From positions 1,922,001-1,986,000 of the forward strand of contig JAWKPA010000012.1 in the NCBI GenBank assembly GCA_041390905.1: 64,000 nucleotides of DNA. Reading direction: 5' to 3'. Position 1 is the stretch's first letter, and the number at the start of each line of letters is the position of its first letter. Shown piece after piece: positions 7,984 through 19,507 of the stretch. Origin of the DNA: JACKCD01 sp041390905. GTDB lineage: Bacteria > Chloroflexota > Anaerolineae > Promineifilales > Promineifilaceae. A model generated the notes under the pieces. The model was given only the letters and a program-made list of their open reading frames with translations. It did not search any database and had not been told where the DNA came from. A program made the translations under genes and the position numbers.

Positions 7984-8862
7984 CTATTGCGTAGCCGGAA
8001 AATCAACATAGCGGAAATGCAGCCCCGGCACCAAATCCACCGGCGGCGACAGCAACTTGGCCGCATCAATCACCGGTGGGCGATAGCTGGCCGCCGTGCC
8101 TCCCAATTCATCAGCAAACGCCAGCGGATAAAGCTCCACCACGTCATAATCCTTCAGCCCCGCCAGCTCTGCCGCCCGCCGCACCACCTCATCATTGGCA
8201 ATCAGCCCGTCAACCAGCCCATATTGCAATGCCTGGATGCCGCCAAACACCTCTGCCCGCGACAGAAAATCCAGCCCCACCTGGAGCCTTTCGCCACGCC
8301 CGGTTTTTACAGCTTCCAAAAAGGAGAATTTAGATGCTTCGGCTCCGCGAATAAAGCCATCGCGGGTACCGCCAAACGCCTTGTAGGGGCCAGTGGTCAC
8401 GATGCCATCATCCAGAAATGGCTCTTCTGGCGGGGAAGAGATCACGCCAATGCTGCCCACCAGCGAGGTTGGCTTGGCATAAATTTCATCGGCCGCTGCC
8501 GCCATGTAGTAGGCCCCGCTGGCGGCGATGAGGTCAATGGCGGCCACAACGGGCAGTTCCTGGCGGGTGTTTAGCACGTCAAAATACAGCTCTTCGCTGG
8601 AGGCCGCATACCCACCAGGACTATTGATGACAAGCACTACCGCCTGCACCGCCGGGTCGTGCCGGGCATAGGCCAACTGCTCGGTAAGCTCATAGGCCGA
8701 CACGTCGTTGATGTCAAAATTGAGCCGGGCAATGCCTACCTGGGGTTTTGGCATTAGGCGCGGGGCTGCCCACAGGCCAACGGCCAACGGCACAACCCCG
8801 GCCAATAACAGCGTCAGGATGAGGCGCAGCGGCGAACGCTGCGGCTGTGTGGATTCACTCAT
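7984..8862 (-). CDS. sppA: SppA-like signal peptide peptidase (S49 family)
   Basis: A 292-residue membrane protease expected to cut remnant signal peptides. The start at ATG 8862 (MSESTQPQRS) is preferred over an 84-residue upstream extension that has no family character. One transmembrane segment is at residues about 12-32. The ClpP-like fold is recognised from VLVINSPGGYAASSEE (oxyanion region) and IAASGAYYMAAAADEIYA, where the Ser after AA is the likely nucleophile; a Lys in TGPYKAFGG is the candidate general base. GSIGV follows, as in the family. It is shorter than the double-domain E. coli SppA and like the Bacillus form. It leads the operon with the 836-residue protein and the response regulator. 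Confidence 0.82.
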   Translation of the reverse strand: MSESTQPQRSPLRLILTLLLAGVVPLAVGLWAAPRLMPKPQVGIARLNFDINDVSAYELTEQLAYARHDPAVQAVVLVINSPGGYAASSEELYFDVLNTRQELPVVAAIDLIAASGAYYMAAAADEIYAKPTSLVGSIGVISSPPEEPFLDDGIVTTGPYKAFGGTRDGFIRGAEASKFSFLEAVKTGRGERLQVGLDFLSRAEVFGGIQALQYGLVDGLIANDEVVRRAAELAGLKDYDVVELYPLAFADELGGTAASYRPPVIDAAKLLSPPVDLVPGLHFRYVDFPATQ

Positions 8863-9201
8863 ATGGCTTTCTCGGTAACATCGCAACAGCACGGGGCGGT
8901 TGGGGTGTGCGTTGGCTGGTATGTCGCGCCCGGTATTGTTGATCGTTGTGTGAAATGATTTGGCGCATAGGATAGCATGAGGTGCAGGGATCAACAAGAG
9001 AGCGGGGTCTTGGCAATATTCACGGCTGCTTGATGTATTAACGGCCGTTCCTGTGGCATCATACCCTTTGGTGCAACACAACACGCTGTAACCATCATGA
9101 CCGAAACTTGCCATCCATTACCAAACAAGGTGGAGCTACCCGATGGGTGGGCGATATGCTACAATGCCCATGAATTCTTCTGCAACCAACGCAAAAAGTT
9201 T
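8863..9201. promoter_or_regulatory. Divergent intergenic region between sppA and recF
   Basis: This 339-bp gap holds no credible gene. For recF there is an extended -10 element (TATGCTACAAT, with TACAAT at 9160-9165) about 37 nt upstream of the chosen ATG, without a clear -35. For sppA there is a weak minus-strand candidate (TTGATC at 8989-8994 and TATCCT at 8969-8974, spacer 14). A copy of AACGGCCGTT is at 9040-9049, one of the few outside genes. Confidence 0.4.
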
Positions 9202-10416
9202 ATGCGCATTACCCATCTATCACTCACCAATTTTCGCAATTACGGCCGTTTAGAACTCACCCTTCCAGCCGGAGCCACCTTGTTACACGGCAACAACGCA
9301 CAGGGAAAAACAAATCTATTGGAAGCAATCTATTATCTGGCAACTACCCGTTCGCCCCATATCAACCAGGATCAGCAGCTTATTCACTGGGATGCGCTGC
9401 AAACAAACGATCCCGTCATCGTTGGGCGGCTGGTGGCTCGCGTGGCTACGCGCCAGGGGGAACGCCAGCTAGAGATGCGTCTCATCAGCGAGCAGAAAGG
9501 GCAGCAATACAGCTTTCGCCGCGAAGCCCTTGTTAACCGGCGCAAAGTCCGGCTCATGGACTTGCTCGGCCAGGTACGCGCCGTCCTCTTCCTGCCGCAA
9601 GATGTCCACCTCATTACAGGCTCCCCCAGCCAGCGGCGACGCTATCTCAACATCACCCTGTGCCAAATTGACCCCATTTATTGCCGCCAACTTTCCACCT
9701 ACAACAAGATTCTGGAGCAGCGCAACGCCCTGCTGCGCCAACTGGCCGAAGGGCGCGGCAGCCATGATGTTCTCAGCATTTTTACCGAACGTTTAATAAC
9801 TTCAGGCAGTGAGCTTTTTGCCCGCCGGGGTCTGTTCTTTAGCAACATCGCCCGCGAAACACAGCACATTCACTATGAACAGCTAACCAACCGGCGTGAA
9901 TCTGTCCGTTTGCGCTATCTGCCCAATTTGCACGATAGCCCCCCCAACAGCAGCGAAACCCTACAGCTTGCCGACTGGCTGGAAGACCATTTACAGCAGC
10001 CAGCAAAAATCAAGGAGCGATTTTGGCAAGCAATGCAGGAAAGCAAAGTCAAAGACCTGGCTCGTGGCAGCACCTCCATTGGGCCACATCGGGATGACTG
10101 GGCTTTTTGGGTCAACGGCCGCGATCTAAGCATTTTTGGCTCGCGTGGTCAGCAGCGCAGTGCCGTACTGGCACTGAAGCTGGCAGAAATTAGCTGGATG
10201 ACCAGCCAAACGGGTGAAGCTCCCATTTTGTTGCTCGATGAAGTCGTGGCCGAGCTGGATGAACAGCGCCGCGCCCTGCTGCTCAACTATGTGCAGTCGG
10301 CGGAGCAAGCCGTGCTAACGGCAACAGACAAGGCCATGTTTAGCGACCCCTTCCTGCAACAGGCAACAACGCTGTATGTGGAAAACGGCCGTATTTCAGC
10401 CAACCCCACTGCCTGA
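9202..10416 (+). CDS. recF: DNA replication and repair protein RecF
   Basis: A 404-residue SMC-like ATPase that binds single-strand gaps and helps load RecA. The start is ATG 9202 (MRITHLSLTNFRNYG), matching the family N-terminus; an upstream ATG at 9097 adds 35 unrelated residues. Walker A is GNNAQGKTN at residues 30-38, the signature motif is around GSRGQQRS, and Walker B is LLLDEVVAELD near residue 345. GPHRDDW near residue 295 is the RecF hallmark. A palindrome variant (TACGGCCGTT, 9241) encodes part of the conserved N-terminus. No dnaA or dnaN is nearby, unlike the classical arrangement. It is followed 17 nt later by the cyclase gene. Confidence 0.92.
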   Translation: MRITHLSLTNFRNYGRLELTLPAGATLLHGNNAQGKTNLLEAIYYLATTRSPHINQDQQLIHWDALQTNDPVIVGRLVARVATRQGERQLEMRLISEQKGQQYSFRREALVNRRKVRLMDLLGQVRAVLFLPQDVHLITGSPSQRRRYLNITLCQIDPIYCRQLSTYNKILEQRNALLRQLAEGRGSHDVLSIFTERLITSGSELFARRGLFFSNIARETQHIHYEQLTNRRESVRLRYLPNLHDSPPNSSETLQLADWLEDHLQQPAKIKERFWQAMQESKVKDLARGSTSIGPHRDDWAFWVNGRDLSIFGSRGQQRSAVLALKLAEISWMTSQTGEAPILLLDEVVAELDEQRRALLLNYVQSAEQAVLTATDKAMFSDPFLQQATTLYVENGRISANPTA

Positions 10417-10433
10417 TTTAGACATACTTTTCC

Positions 10434-12434
<2,001 letters not shown>

Positions 12435-12463
12435 CCGGCCAGGCAAAACAGACAGACCGATCA

Positions 12464-12496
12464 AAAAACGCCGATGTGGAAACCATCGGCGTTTTT
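12464..12496. terminator. Bidirectional Rho-independent terminator
   Basis: Perfect 13-bp stem (aaaaacgccgatg / catcggcgttttt) with a 7-nt loop. The A-run on one side and T-run on the other let it work in both directions, fitting its place between the convergent cyclase and Calx-beta genes. Confidence 0.9.
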
Positions 12497-12555
12497 GTTT
12501 GGTTGTTTAAAAGTGCCATGCACCGCAAACGGCGCATGGCAGTTGGGAGGGGATT

Positions 12556-15500
12556 TTATGGTTTGCGAATGATCGGCAGGTAAAGCGTCCAGCCGGTTGA
12601 CTCGTCGTCAGTGATGGTGACGGTGATGACGGCGGGGCTGCCGAGGGAACCACCCAGTACGTCGGAAAGCTGCACCTGGAATGTCTCCGGGTTTTCGTTG
12701 TCGTCGTCGTCGAGCAGGTGGATGGTGATGGTTTTGCTGCTTTCGCCGACGGCGAAGGCCACCGTGCCGCTGGCTGCGCTATAGTCGCTGCCGCTCGTGG
12801 CCGTTCCGTCCACCGTGGCATATTTCACCGTCAGCGGAATGGGGGCGGGGAAGCTGAGGTTGATGGTGAGCGAGAGGGTGCCTGCGCGTTCAGAAACGGC
12901 CGTTTCCCCCACCGACCACGCCACCAGCGGCGTTTCATCATCGGCAATTGTCAAAGTTGCCGCAGCCGGGTCGCCGGCCGTGGCGTTGGCGAATTGGCTC
13001 AGTTGCAGCAGCACCGTTTCTCCCCCTTCCACCAGCGCATCATCAAACAGCGTCAGTGCCACCGTTTGCGTGGTTTCGCCGGGGGCAAAGGTCACTTTCT
13101 GGTTAATGGCTCCATAATCCGCTCCGGGTGTGGCCGATCCACCGCTGCTGCTTACCTTCACCTCCACCGGCAGGCTGGAGGGGGTGCTGAGGGTGAGGGA
13201 GAAAACGGCCGTTTCCTCCGTTTCCAACACTGTTACCTCAGCCGCCGCAAACTGCACCGTGGGCGGCTCGTCGTTGTCGGCAATGGTCAGCGTGGCCGTC
13301 GCCGGGCTGCCCAGCGCCCCGTTTTGCGGAGCCGACAACGTTAGCCCCACCGTTTCGTCTGGTTCATCCAACCCGTCGTCGGTCAGAGCCACCGTCACCT
13401 GCTGGCTGGTTTCGCCAGGGGCAAAGGTGATGGTGCTGCTGATGGCTGTGTAGTCGTCGGGAGAAACGGCCGTTTCATCCACCGTCGCCACATCTACGGC
13501 AACGCTTTTGGCCGATGGGGCAGAGAGGGTCAGGGTGATAACGGCCGTTCCGTCCCCCTCATCGGCAGCAAACGCATCGCCGTCAAACTGCACCGTCGGC
13601 GCGTCGTCGTCATCGGCAATCGTCACCACTGTTTGCAGCGGCGCACCCGCATCGGCATTGACCAGATTGCTTAGTTGCACCGTCAACGTCTCATCTGGCT
13701 CGTCCAGCGCATCGTCCAGCAGGGTAATGGCGACCTGTTGGCTGTGGATGCCGGGGGTGAAGGTGAGCGTGGTGCTGATGGGTTCGTAATCGCTGCCAGC
13801 GGTGGCAGTTTCATCCACCGTCGCCACATCCACCGACACTGTTTTGTCGGTCAGCCCTTCCAGCAGCACCGTCAGCAGCAGCGTGCCGTCGCCTTCGCTG
13901 GCCGAAGCGGTGGCGGCTTGCAGTTGCACCGTCGGCGGCACGTCATCGTCCAAAATCACTACTGACAGCACCGGGTCGTTGCCCAGGGCAATGGGGCTGG
14001 CGTTGCTCAACGTCAGTTGGAACGCCTCGTTGCCTTCTTCGGCCACATCATCGCTAATCGCCACCGTCACCATTTGGCTGGTTGCGCCGGGGGCAAAGGT
14101 GAGCGTTTGGCTGATGGCGGTGTAGTCGCTGCCGGCCGTGGCGGTATCGTTGCTGCTGGCGATGTTGACCGTAACGGTATGCTGGGTAGTGGCACTCAAC
14201 TGCACCTCGACATCCAGCGAACCGCCGTTTTCGGCCACACTGGTGCTGTTGCCAATAAAGGAAACGGTGGGGGCGGTTTCGTCGTCGTTGATGGTCAGCG
14301 TCAGGCTGGCGGGTGTCCCCAGGGTGGCTCCAGTGGGGTTGGTGAGGGTGAAAACGGCCGTTTCTGCCCCCTCATACCAACTGTCATCGGCCACAGTCAC
14401 CGTCACCAAATAGCTGGTTTGCCCGGCGGGAATCGTCACCGTTTGGCTGATGGCGGTGTAGTCGCTGCCCGCGCTGGCGGTGCCATCGGCACTTGCCAAA
14501 TCAACGGTAACGGGCTGGTAGGTGGTGTGGCTTAACGTCACGTTGAAGCTGGTGGTGCCAGCGGTTTCGTCCACGCTGGTGGTGCTGCTGCTCAGTTGGA
14601 CGGTGGGCTGGTCGTTGTCGAGGATGGTAAGAACGGCCGTTGCGGGCGTTCCCAACCCCACGCTGGTGGCGTTGCTCAAGGTCAGGTTGACCGTTTCACT
14701 GGGTTCGGAAACGGTGTCGTTGGTAATCGGCACATTGAACGTTTTGCTGGTTTCGCCCACGCCAAAGTTGAGCGTGCCGCTGACGGCGGTGTAGTCGCTG
14801 CCCGCGCTGGCGGTGCCGTTGCTGCTGGCGTACTGCACGGAAACGGGATTGGCAGCGGCTTTGCTGAGTTCAACGGTGATAACGGCCGTTGCGGCTCCTT
14901 CATCTACCTGCGGCGCGGCGGCGGCAAAGCGCACCGTCGGCGCGGCGCTGGTGGAGGGACACAACGGCGAACTGCCGCCTAAATCCATGCAGCCGTGGAC
15001 ATACGCCTTGGCGCGGTCATCGGTGGCAAGCACCACCATCCCGGTGCTGGCATCCACGTTTTGCTTGGTGGAGGTGGGGTTGTTGATGCTGAGATAGGTG
15101 GAGGAGGAAACAAACGGCTCCCCTAGCTCGGCAATGTCAAATTTAATGTCGTCGAGGGAGGTCTTTTTGTAAAAAATGTCGTCGCCCAGGCTGACATCGC
15201 CGGAGCGGATGCGGGCAAAGATGTAGATTTCGCGGTTGCTGGTGTCAATGAGCATGATGGGACGGGTTGGCACGTAGGTGCTGTCCCACACCTGGGTTGC
15301 TGTCCAGTCGTTGGCGTTGGTGCAGGCGGTGGCACTGGTGTCACATACCAGTAGTTGAATGAGCTTGGCGTTGAGTGAGGTTTTGACGATGGCAAAGAGT
15401 CGGCCGGCGTCGTCGGCTTGCAGCGACTTCAGGTTCATGTGGTCGTCGCCGGAGGTGCTGTAGGGGATGGTGGATGTCCATACGTCATCGGCGGTGCCAT

Positions 15501-16257
15501 CCTTGTGGGCAGCAAAGTGCATGTCAATGCCGCTTTTTTGCCGACTCCACATCACGCCAACGTAGCCATCAAAGGCGACCATTGAGGAAAGATCGTCGCT
15601 TTTGACATCGTTGCCAGTAACGGGCAGCAAATAGGGGGTTGTCCAGTCGCTGTCGCCGCCGCCGCTGGCGTTGCTGTGCGCCACCATTACCTGGGCGTTT
15701 TCGACCCAGGTAGACCACAACATGCCGGTGCTGTCTTTGGTAATAGTCAGGGCTTCGGTTTTGGCTTCGTTGATTTCAATGGGGTAGCCGCTGTCGAGGG
15801 TGTAGCCGCCGCCGCTGTAGCTATAGCGGTACAGCTTGCCCCGGTCGCCAGCCCCGGCGGTGGCTCCGCTGGTGGTCCAAACGTGGGAGACGATGTAGAG
15901 GGTGTTGCCATCAGACAGGGCGTCGGCCAGGCTGGCTTTGCGGTCGTCTACCTGAACCCCGGTGTTGCTCCAGTTTTGCGTAGCCCAGTCGAGCTTGTGG
16001 ATGGTGTAGGCATTGGTGCTGGTACTCCACATTACCCCCCACCAGAAGCCGTCGTGGTGCCACAGCTTGCTTTCGGGTTTTTCGGCGGTGGTGGAACCGT
16101 TGCCGCCGGTTCCGGAGGGGTAGGTGAAGTCAAAGAAGCCGGCTTCGAGGGGGGTTGAGGCAAAAACGGCCGTTCCTCCCGCCAGCAGCCAGCCAATGAT
16201 CAGTAACCCAATCAATCCAATTGTTCGTTTTGTTTTTTGCAATGCCAATACACGCAT
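12556..16257 (-). CDS. Secreted surface protein with seven Calx-beta repeats
   Basis: A 1233-residue exported protein. A signal peptide occupies about residues 1-33 (hydrophobic core IGLIGLLIIGWLLAG, likely cut after VFAS). Residues about 35-440 have a repetitive beta-rich character that could be a propeller (sialidase-like), but I cannot name it. Seven tandem Calx-beta domains of about 100 residues follow, each with DYTAIS-like and ETVxLxLS segments and a DND/DDD end; these bind calcium in known relatives. The last residues, TLYLPIIRKP, match a tail seen on many Chloroflexota secreted proteins. The gene holds eight exact AACGGCCGTT copies, the highest density in the window, all tolerated in loops or strands of the repeats. 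Confidence 0.8.
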   Translation of the reverse strand: MRVLALQKTKRTIGLIGLLIIGWLLAGGTAVFASTPLEAGFFDFTYPSGTGGNGSTTAEKPESKLWHHDGFWWGVMWSTSTNAYTIHKLDWATQNWSNTGVQVDDRKASLADALSDGNTLYIVSHVWTTSGATAGAGDRGKLYRYSYSGGGYTLDSGYPIEINEAKTEALTITKDSTGMLWSTWVENAQVMVAHSNASGGGDSDWTTPYLLPVTGNDVKSDDLSSMVAFDGYVGVMWSRQKSGIDMHFAAHKDGTADDVWTSTIPYSTSGDDHMNLKSLQADDAGRLFAIVKTSLNAKLIQLLVCDTSATACTNANDWTATQVWDSTYVPTRPIMLIDTSNREIYIFARIRSGDVSLGDDIFYKKTSLDDIKFDIAELGEPFVSSSTYLSINNPTSTKQNVDASTGMVVLATDDRAKAYVHGCMDLGGSSPLCPSTSAAPTVRFAAAAPQVDEGAATAVITVELSKAAANPVSVQYASSNGTASAGSDYTAVSGTLNFGVGETSKTFNVPITNDTVSEPSETVNLTLSNATSVGLGTPATAVLTILDNDQPTVQLSSSTTSVDETAGTTSFNVTLSHTTYQPVTVDLASADGTASAGSDYTAISQTVTIPAGQTSYLVTVTVADDSWYEGAETAVFTLTNPTGATLGTPASLTLTINDDETAPTVSFIGNSTSVAENGGSLDVEVQLSATTQHTVTVNIASSNDTATAGSDYTAISQTLTFAPGATSQMVTVAISDDVAEEGNEAFQLTLSNASPIALGNDPVLSVVILDDDVPPTVQLQAATASASEGDGTLLLTVLLEGLTDKTVSVDVATVDETATAGSDYEPISTTLTFTPGIHSQQVAITLLDDALDEPDETLTVQLSNLVNADAGAPLQTVVTIADDDDAPTVQFDGDAFAADEGDGTAVITLTLSAPSAKSVAVDVATVDETAVSPDDYTAISSTITFAPGETSQQVTVALTDDGLDEPDETVGLTLSAPQNGALGSPATATLTIADNDEPPTVQFAAAEVTVLETEETAVFSLTLSTPSSLPVEVKVSSSGGSATPGADYGAINQKVTFAPGETTQTVALTLFDDALVEGGETVLLQLSQFANATAGDPAAATLTIADDETPLVAWSVGETAVSERAGTLSLTINLSFPAPIPLTVKYATVDGTATSGSDYSAASGTVAFAVGESSKTITIHLLDDDDNENPETFQVQLSDVLGGSLGSPAVITVTITDDESTGWTLYLPIIRKP

Positions 16258-16574
16258 GGTCTGTTTCCTCTACATTGTGAAATAGTAAAAACACACCATA
16301 CGCGCTGGTGCTTACCACGCTGCTTACGATTAGAAATGATGGGAAGTGTAAAAGGGAAGATTTGGTGTTACATTTTTGCCCGATTAAAGGGGAAAGATTC
16401 CTTGCTTCAAAGCGTTACGCAAGAAGTGCGGTTCCAGAAGTTCAACTTCTCGCAGAAGTTGAACTTCTAAATCCCAAGGTAACTACTAAGCCGTCATTCC
16501 CCATCTTCATGGGGGCAGGCTCCGCGTAGGCGGGAATCCAGCGGCTCACCCACGTGGAGCCTCACTCTGGGTCG
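16258..16574. other. Intergenic stretch with repeats, no gene
   Basis: The 317 bp between sucA and the Calx-beta gene contain one family A hairpin (16414-16473) and a second repeat-like segment (about 16491-16545, around ATGGGGGCAGGCTCCGCGTA). Short ORFs here are low in coding character and arise from the repeats. The promoter of the Calx-beta gene must lie near 16260-16330, but I see no convincing -10/-35 pair. Confidence 0.5.
16414..16473. repeat. Snap-back repeat, family A copy 1
   Basis: AGAAGTTCAACTTCT (16436-16450) and its exact reverse complement AGAAGTTGAACTTCT (16454-16468) form a 15-bp hairpin with a 3-nt loop. It is preceded by GTTACGCAAGAAGT as in other copies. Copies 2-4 are at 23313-23358, 27757-27795 and 52361-52405. 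Confidence 0.85.
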
Positions 16575-19397
16575 TTACATCCCAAGAACGAGCCCCTGGC
16601 GTGAATTTCTTAAATGAAACGCCTTCTGCACAATCAGGTTTTGATTGATGCGATGCCAGGTAGATGACCCTTCGGCGGGGCTGGCGCGGCGCGGCCGGCC
16701 GATATAGTCCAGCGGTACGCGGCCATCAAGCAGGCGCATCAGCCGGGGGCGGGTGTAATCCCAGGCACCCATGTTAAGTGGCTCTTCCTGTAGCCAAAAT
16801 ACCTCTTCGGCTTTGGCATATTGGTCAAGCAGCGGCTGCACCTGTTGGCCGGGGAAGGGGTAAATTTGCTCGGTGCGGACAATGGCGACTTCGGGTGATT
16901 TGGCGCGGTGGTCGCTTGTTACCAGGTCAACATAGACCTTGCCGGTGCAGAAAATGAGTCGCCGCACCTTGTCAGGGTTTTGGCTGGCAAGGGGATCGTC
17001 TATCACGGGTTGGAAACGGCCGTTTGCCAGCTCATTCAGCGATGAATACGCCTCCCGGTGGCGCAGCAAGCTCTTGGGCGACATGATAATCAGCGGCAGT
17101 GGGTCAACTTCCAGCAGTGCCGCCTGCCGCCGCAGCAGGTGGAAATATTGCGCCGCCGTCGTTGGGTTGGCAATTCGCATATTCAATTCCCCCGCCGACT
17201 GCAAAAACCGCTCCAGCCGCCCCGTTGAATGGTCAGGCCCTTGCCCCTCGTAGCCGTGCGGCAGCAGCATCACCAGCGAGGGCAACTGGTTCCATTTGGC
17301 GCGGCCGGAGTGGACAAATTCATCCAGCATCGCCTGGGCACCGTTGATAAAGTCGCCATACTGCGCTTCCCAAATGACCAGCCGGTCGGGAGCCTGGATG
17401 TTGTAGCCGTATTCATACCCTAGGGCGGCGTTTTCCGACAGCGGGCTGTTGCGGATTTCAAAGGCGGCGCGGGCTTGGGGAATCTCTTGCAGCGGCACGT
17501 AGACTTTGCCGGTTTCGGCGTCGCGCAGCAGGGCGTGGCGGTGGCTGAAGGTGCCGCGCTCCACGTCTTCGCCGGTGAAGCGGATGGCGGTGCCGTCGGC
17601 CAAAATGGAGGCCAGGGCGAGGGCTTCGGCGGTGGCCCAGTCCACGGTGGGAGCGTCGTGGTTGTCGCCGTTGGCATCGAGGCGGCGGTCTAGCACCCGC
17701 TTGAGCTTGCTGTTGAGCTTGAAGCTGTCGGGGAGGGTGTGGAGGGCGCGGTTGAGTTCTTTGAGCTTGGTGGCGGAAACGGCCGTTATTGCCCGACTAG
17801 CAGCCCCCTTGGGCGGCGGTGTCACCAGCTCCGTTTCCTCATCCGGCGGCGGGGATTCAAACGCTTCTTCCAAAACCTTCATCTGCCGTTCCAGAAGCGC
17901 CTGCGCCCGGTTGCCATCAATCAGCCCCCGCTGTTCCAGCGTGGTGGCCCACTTTTGCCGCACTGTTGGCAGCTTGTCAATCGTTTGGTACATCGTCGGC
18001 TGGGTAAAGCGAGGTTCGTCCCCTTCGTTGTGGCCGTAGCGACGATAGCCTACGAGGTCAATCATGAAATCTTTGAGGAAGCGGTGGCGATAGGCAAAGG
18101 CGAGCCGCGCCACTTCGATGCACGCTTCGGGGTCGTCGGCGTTGACGTGTACGATGGGGATTTTGAACCCCTTGGCGAGATCGCTGGCGTAGCGGGTGGA
18201 GCGTGCCGCCCAGTCGAAGGTGGTGAAGCCAATTTGGTTGTTGGTAATTAGGTGGATGGTGCCGCCGACGCGATAGCCGCGCAGCCGGTGCATGTTGAGC
18301 GTTTCTGCCACCACGCCCTGGGCGGCAAAGGCGGCATCGCCGTGGATGAGAATGGGGATGGTGATGGCGTGGTCGAAGCGGGGATGGCCCGGTTTGTCCA
18401 CAAATGTCCCCGCTGCCCGCGCCATGCCCTCGACAACGGGGTTGACGTGTTCGAGATGGCTGGGGTTGGGTGCCATTGTCACCATAAGGTCAATCAGTTC
18501 GCCCCGCTTAGCAACGGAACGGCGGGCCCCGGCGTGGTATTTCACGTCGCCAGTCCAGCCGAGGCTGTCGCGGACGGTGTAGTTGTCGCTTTCCTGGTCT
18601 TTGAATTCGGCCAAAATGTGGGCGTAGGGTTTGTTGAGGATGTGGGTGAGGACGTTGAGGCGACCGCGATGGGCCATGCCGACCAGAATGCGGTGGATGC
18701 CTTCGTTGGCGGCGCGTCCGATGATGACTTCCAGAATCGGCACCATCATGTCTACCCCTTCGATGGAGAAGCGGGTTTTGCCGGGGAAGACGCGGTGGAG
18801 AAAATGTTCAAATGTTTCGATTTCGGTGAGCCGTTCCAGCAGCAGGCGCACGTCGGTGGGGGCGTTGTCGGGGTGGAAGCGGCGGCTTTCGGCCGCTTCG
18901 CGCAGCCATTCGCGCTCTTCGGGGTTGCTGAGGTGGTCGTAGTCGTAGCCGATGGAGCCGGTGTAGATGGTTTGCAGCCGGGTGATGGCTTCGGCGGCGT
19001 TTTTGGCTCCGGCGGCGGCGGGACCGGTGAGGATGGTGGCGGGTAGCTGGCGCAAATCGGCTTCGCTGAGGCCGTGGGTGGCAAGCTGTAGCGAGGGGTC
19101 GCCGGGGCGGGGTGCGCCCAGGGGGTCAATGTTGGCGGCAAGGTGGCCGTATTCGCGGATGGCCTGGACGAGGCGGACGGCGGCGGTGAGTTTTTCGGTG
19201 GGAAAAACGGCCGTTTTTCCTCCATCCCGTTCCTTGCTTGCCCCATTGATACTAGCTGCTGGCTCAGCCGGGGGGGACCAGTTGGCAAAGGCGGCACGGG
19301 TGGCTGCGTCTACGCTGTTGGGGTCTTGCTGGTATCGCTCGTAAAGTTCAAGAATGTAGCCGGCGTTGGGGCCGTGGAATTCTTGCCAAATATCCAT
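16575..19397 (-). CDS. sucA: 2-oxoglutarate dehydrogenase E1 component
   Basis: A 940-residue thiamine-diphosphate enzyme that decarboxylates 2-oxoglutarate in the TCA cycle and passes succinyl to E2. The N-terminus (MDIWQEFHGPNAGYILELYE) is the E2/E3-interaction helix typical of OdhA/SucA. The motifs GMAHRGRLNVL (about residue 240), HGDAAFAAQGVVAE (about 350) and RRYGHNEGDEP (about 455) mark the E1 fold and cofactor site; GYEYGYN and LPHGYEGQGPDHSTGR lie in the pyrimidine-binding domain. The length is right. It lacks the fused succinyltransferase domain of actinobacterial Kgd, consistent with a separate sucB at the window start. Three AACGGCCGTT copies fall in variable linkers. Confidence 0.95.
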   Translation of the reverse strand: MDIWQEFHGPNAGYILELYERYQQDPNSVDAATRAAFANWSPPAEPAASINGASKERDGGKTAVFPTEKLTAAVRLVQAIREYGHLAANIDPLGAPRPGDPSLQLATHGLSEADLRQLPATILTGPAAAGAKNAAEAITRLQTIYTGSIGYDYDHLSNPEEREWLREAAESRRFHPDNAPTDVRLLLERLTEIETFEHFLHRVFPGKTRFSIEGVDMMVPILEVIIGRAANEGIHRILVGMAHRGRLNVLTHILNKPYAHILAEFKDQESDNYTVRDSLGWTGDVKYHAGARRSVAKRGELIDLMVTMAPNPSHLEHVNPVVEGMARAAGTFVDKPGHPRFDHAITIPILIHGDAAFAAQGVVAETLNMHRLRGYRVGGTIHLITNNQIGFTTFDWAARSTRYASDLAKGFKIPIVHVNADDPEACIEVARLAFAYRHRFLKDFMIDLVGYRRYGHNEGDEPRFTQPTMYQTIDKLPTVRQKWATTLEQRGLIDGNRAQALLERQMKVLEEAFESPPPDEETELVTPPPKGAASRAITAVSATKLKELNRALHTLPDSFKLNSKLKRVLDRRLDANGDNHDAPTVDWATAEALALASILADGTAIRFTGEDVERGTFSHRHALLRDAETGKVYVPLQEIPQARAAFEIRNSPLSENAALGYEYGYNIQAPDRLVIWEAQYGDFINGAQAMLDEFVHSGRAKWNQLPSLVMLLPHGYEGQGPDHSTGRLERFLQSAGELNMRIANPTTAAQYFHLLRRQAALLEVDPLPLIIMSPKSLLRHREAYSSLNELANGRFQPVIDDPLASQNPDKVRRLIFCTGKVYVDLVTSDHRAKSPEVAIVRTEQIYPFPGQQVQPLLDQYAKAEEVFWLQEEPLNMGAWDYTRPRLMRLLDGRVPLDYIGRPRRASPAEGSSTWHRINQNLIVQKAFHLRNSRQGLVLGM

Positions 19398-19415
19398 GGG
19401 ATTATCCTTCAGACA

Positions 19416-19477
19416 AGAGATTAGAGATTGGAGACTGGAGATTGATGAAGGTTTTCAATCTCTAATCTCCAATCTCT
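19416..19477. repeat. Snap-back repeat, family B copy 2
   Basis: Inverted repeat of AGAGATTAGAGATTGGAGA-type units around GATGAAGGTTTTC. It fills most of the 110-bp gap between the MFS gene and sucA, whose promoter or leader it must overlap. See 2039-2085 for the family. Confidence 0.8.
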
Positions 19478-19507
19478 ATGTGTGGTTAATTCGTCTCTGT
19501 TTATAGT

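Noticed and set aside
12556..16257. Tandem DNA repeats suggesting a mobile or RTX toxin locus
   Set aside because: The periodicity is at the protein level (Calx-beta domains), without RTX nonapeptides or transport genes.
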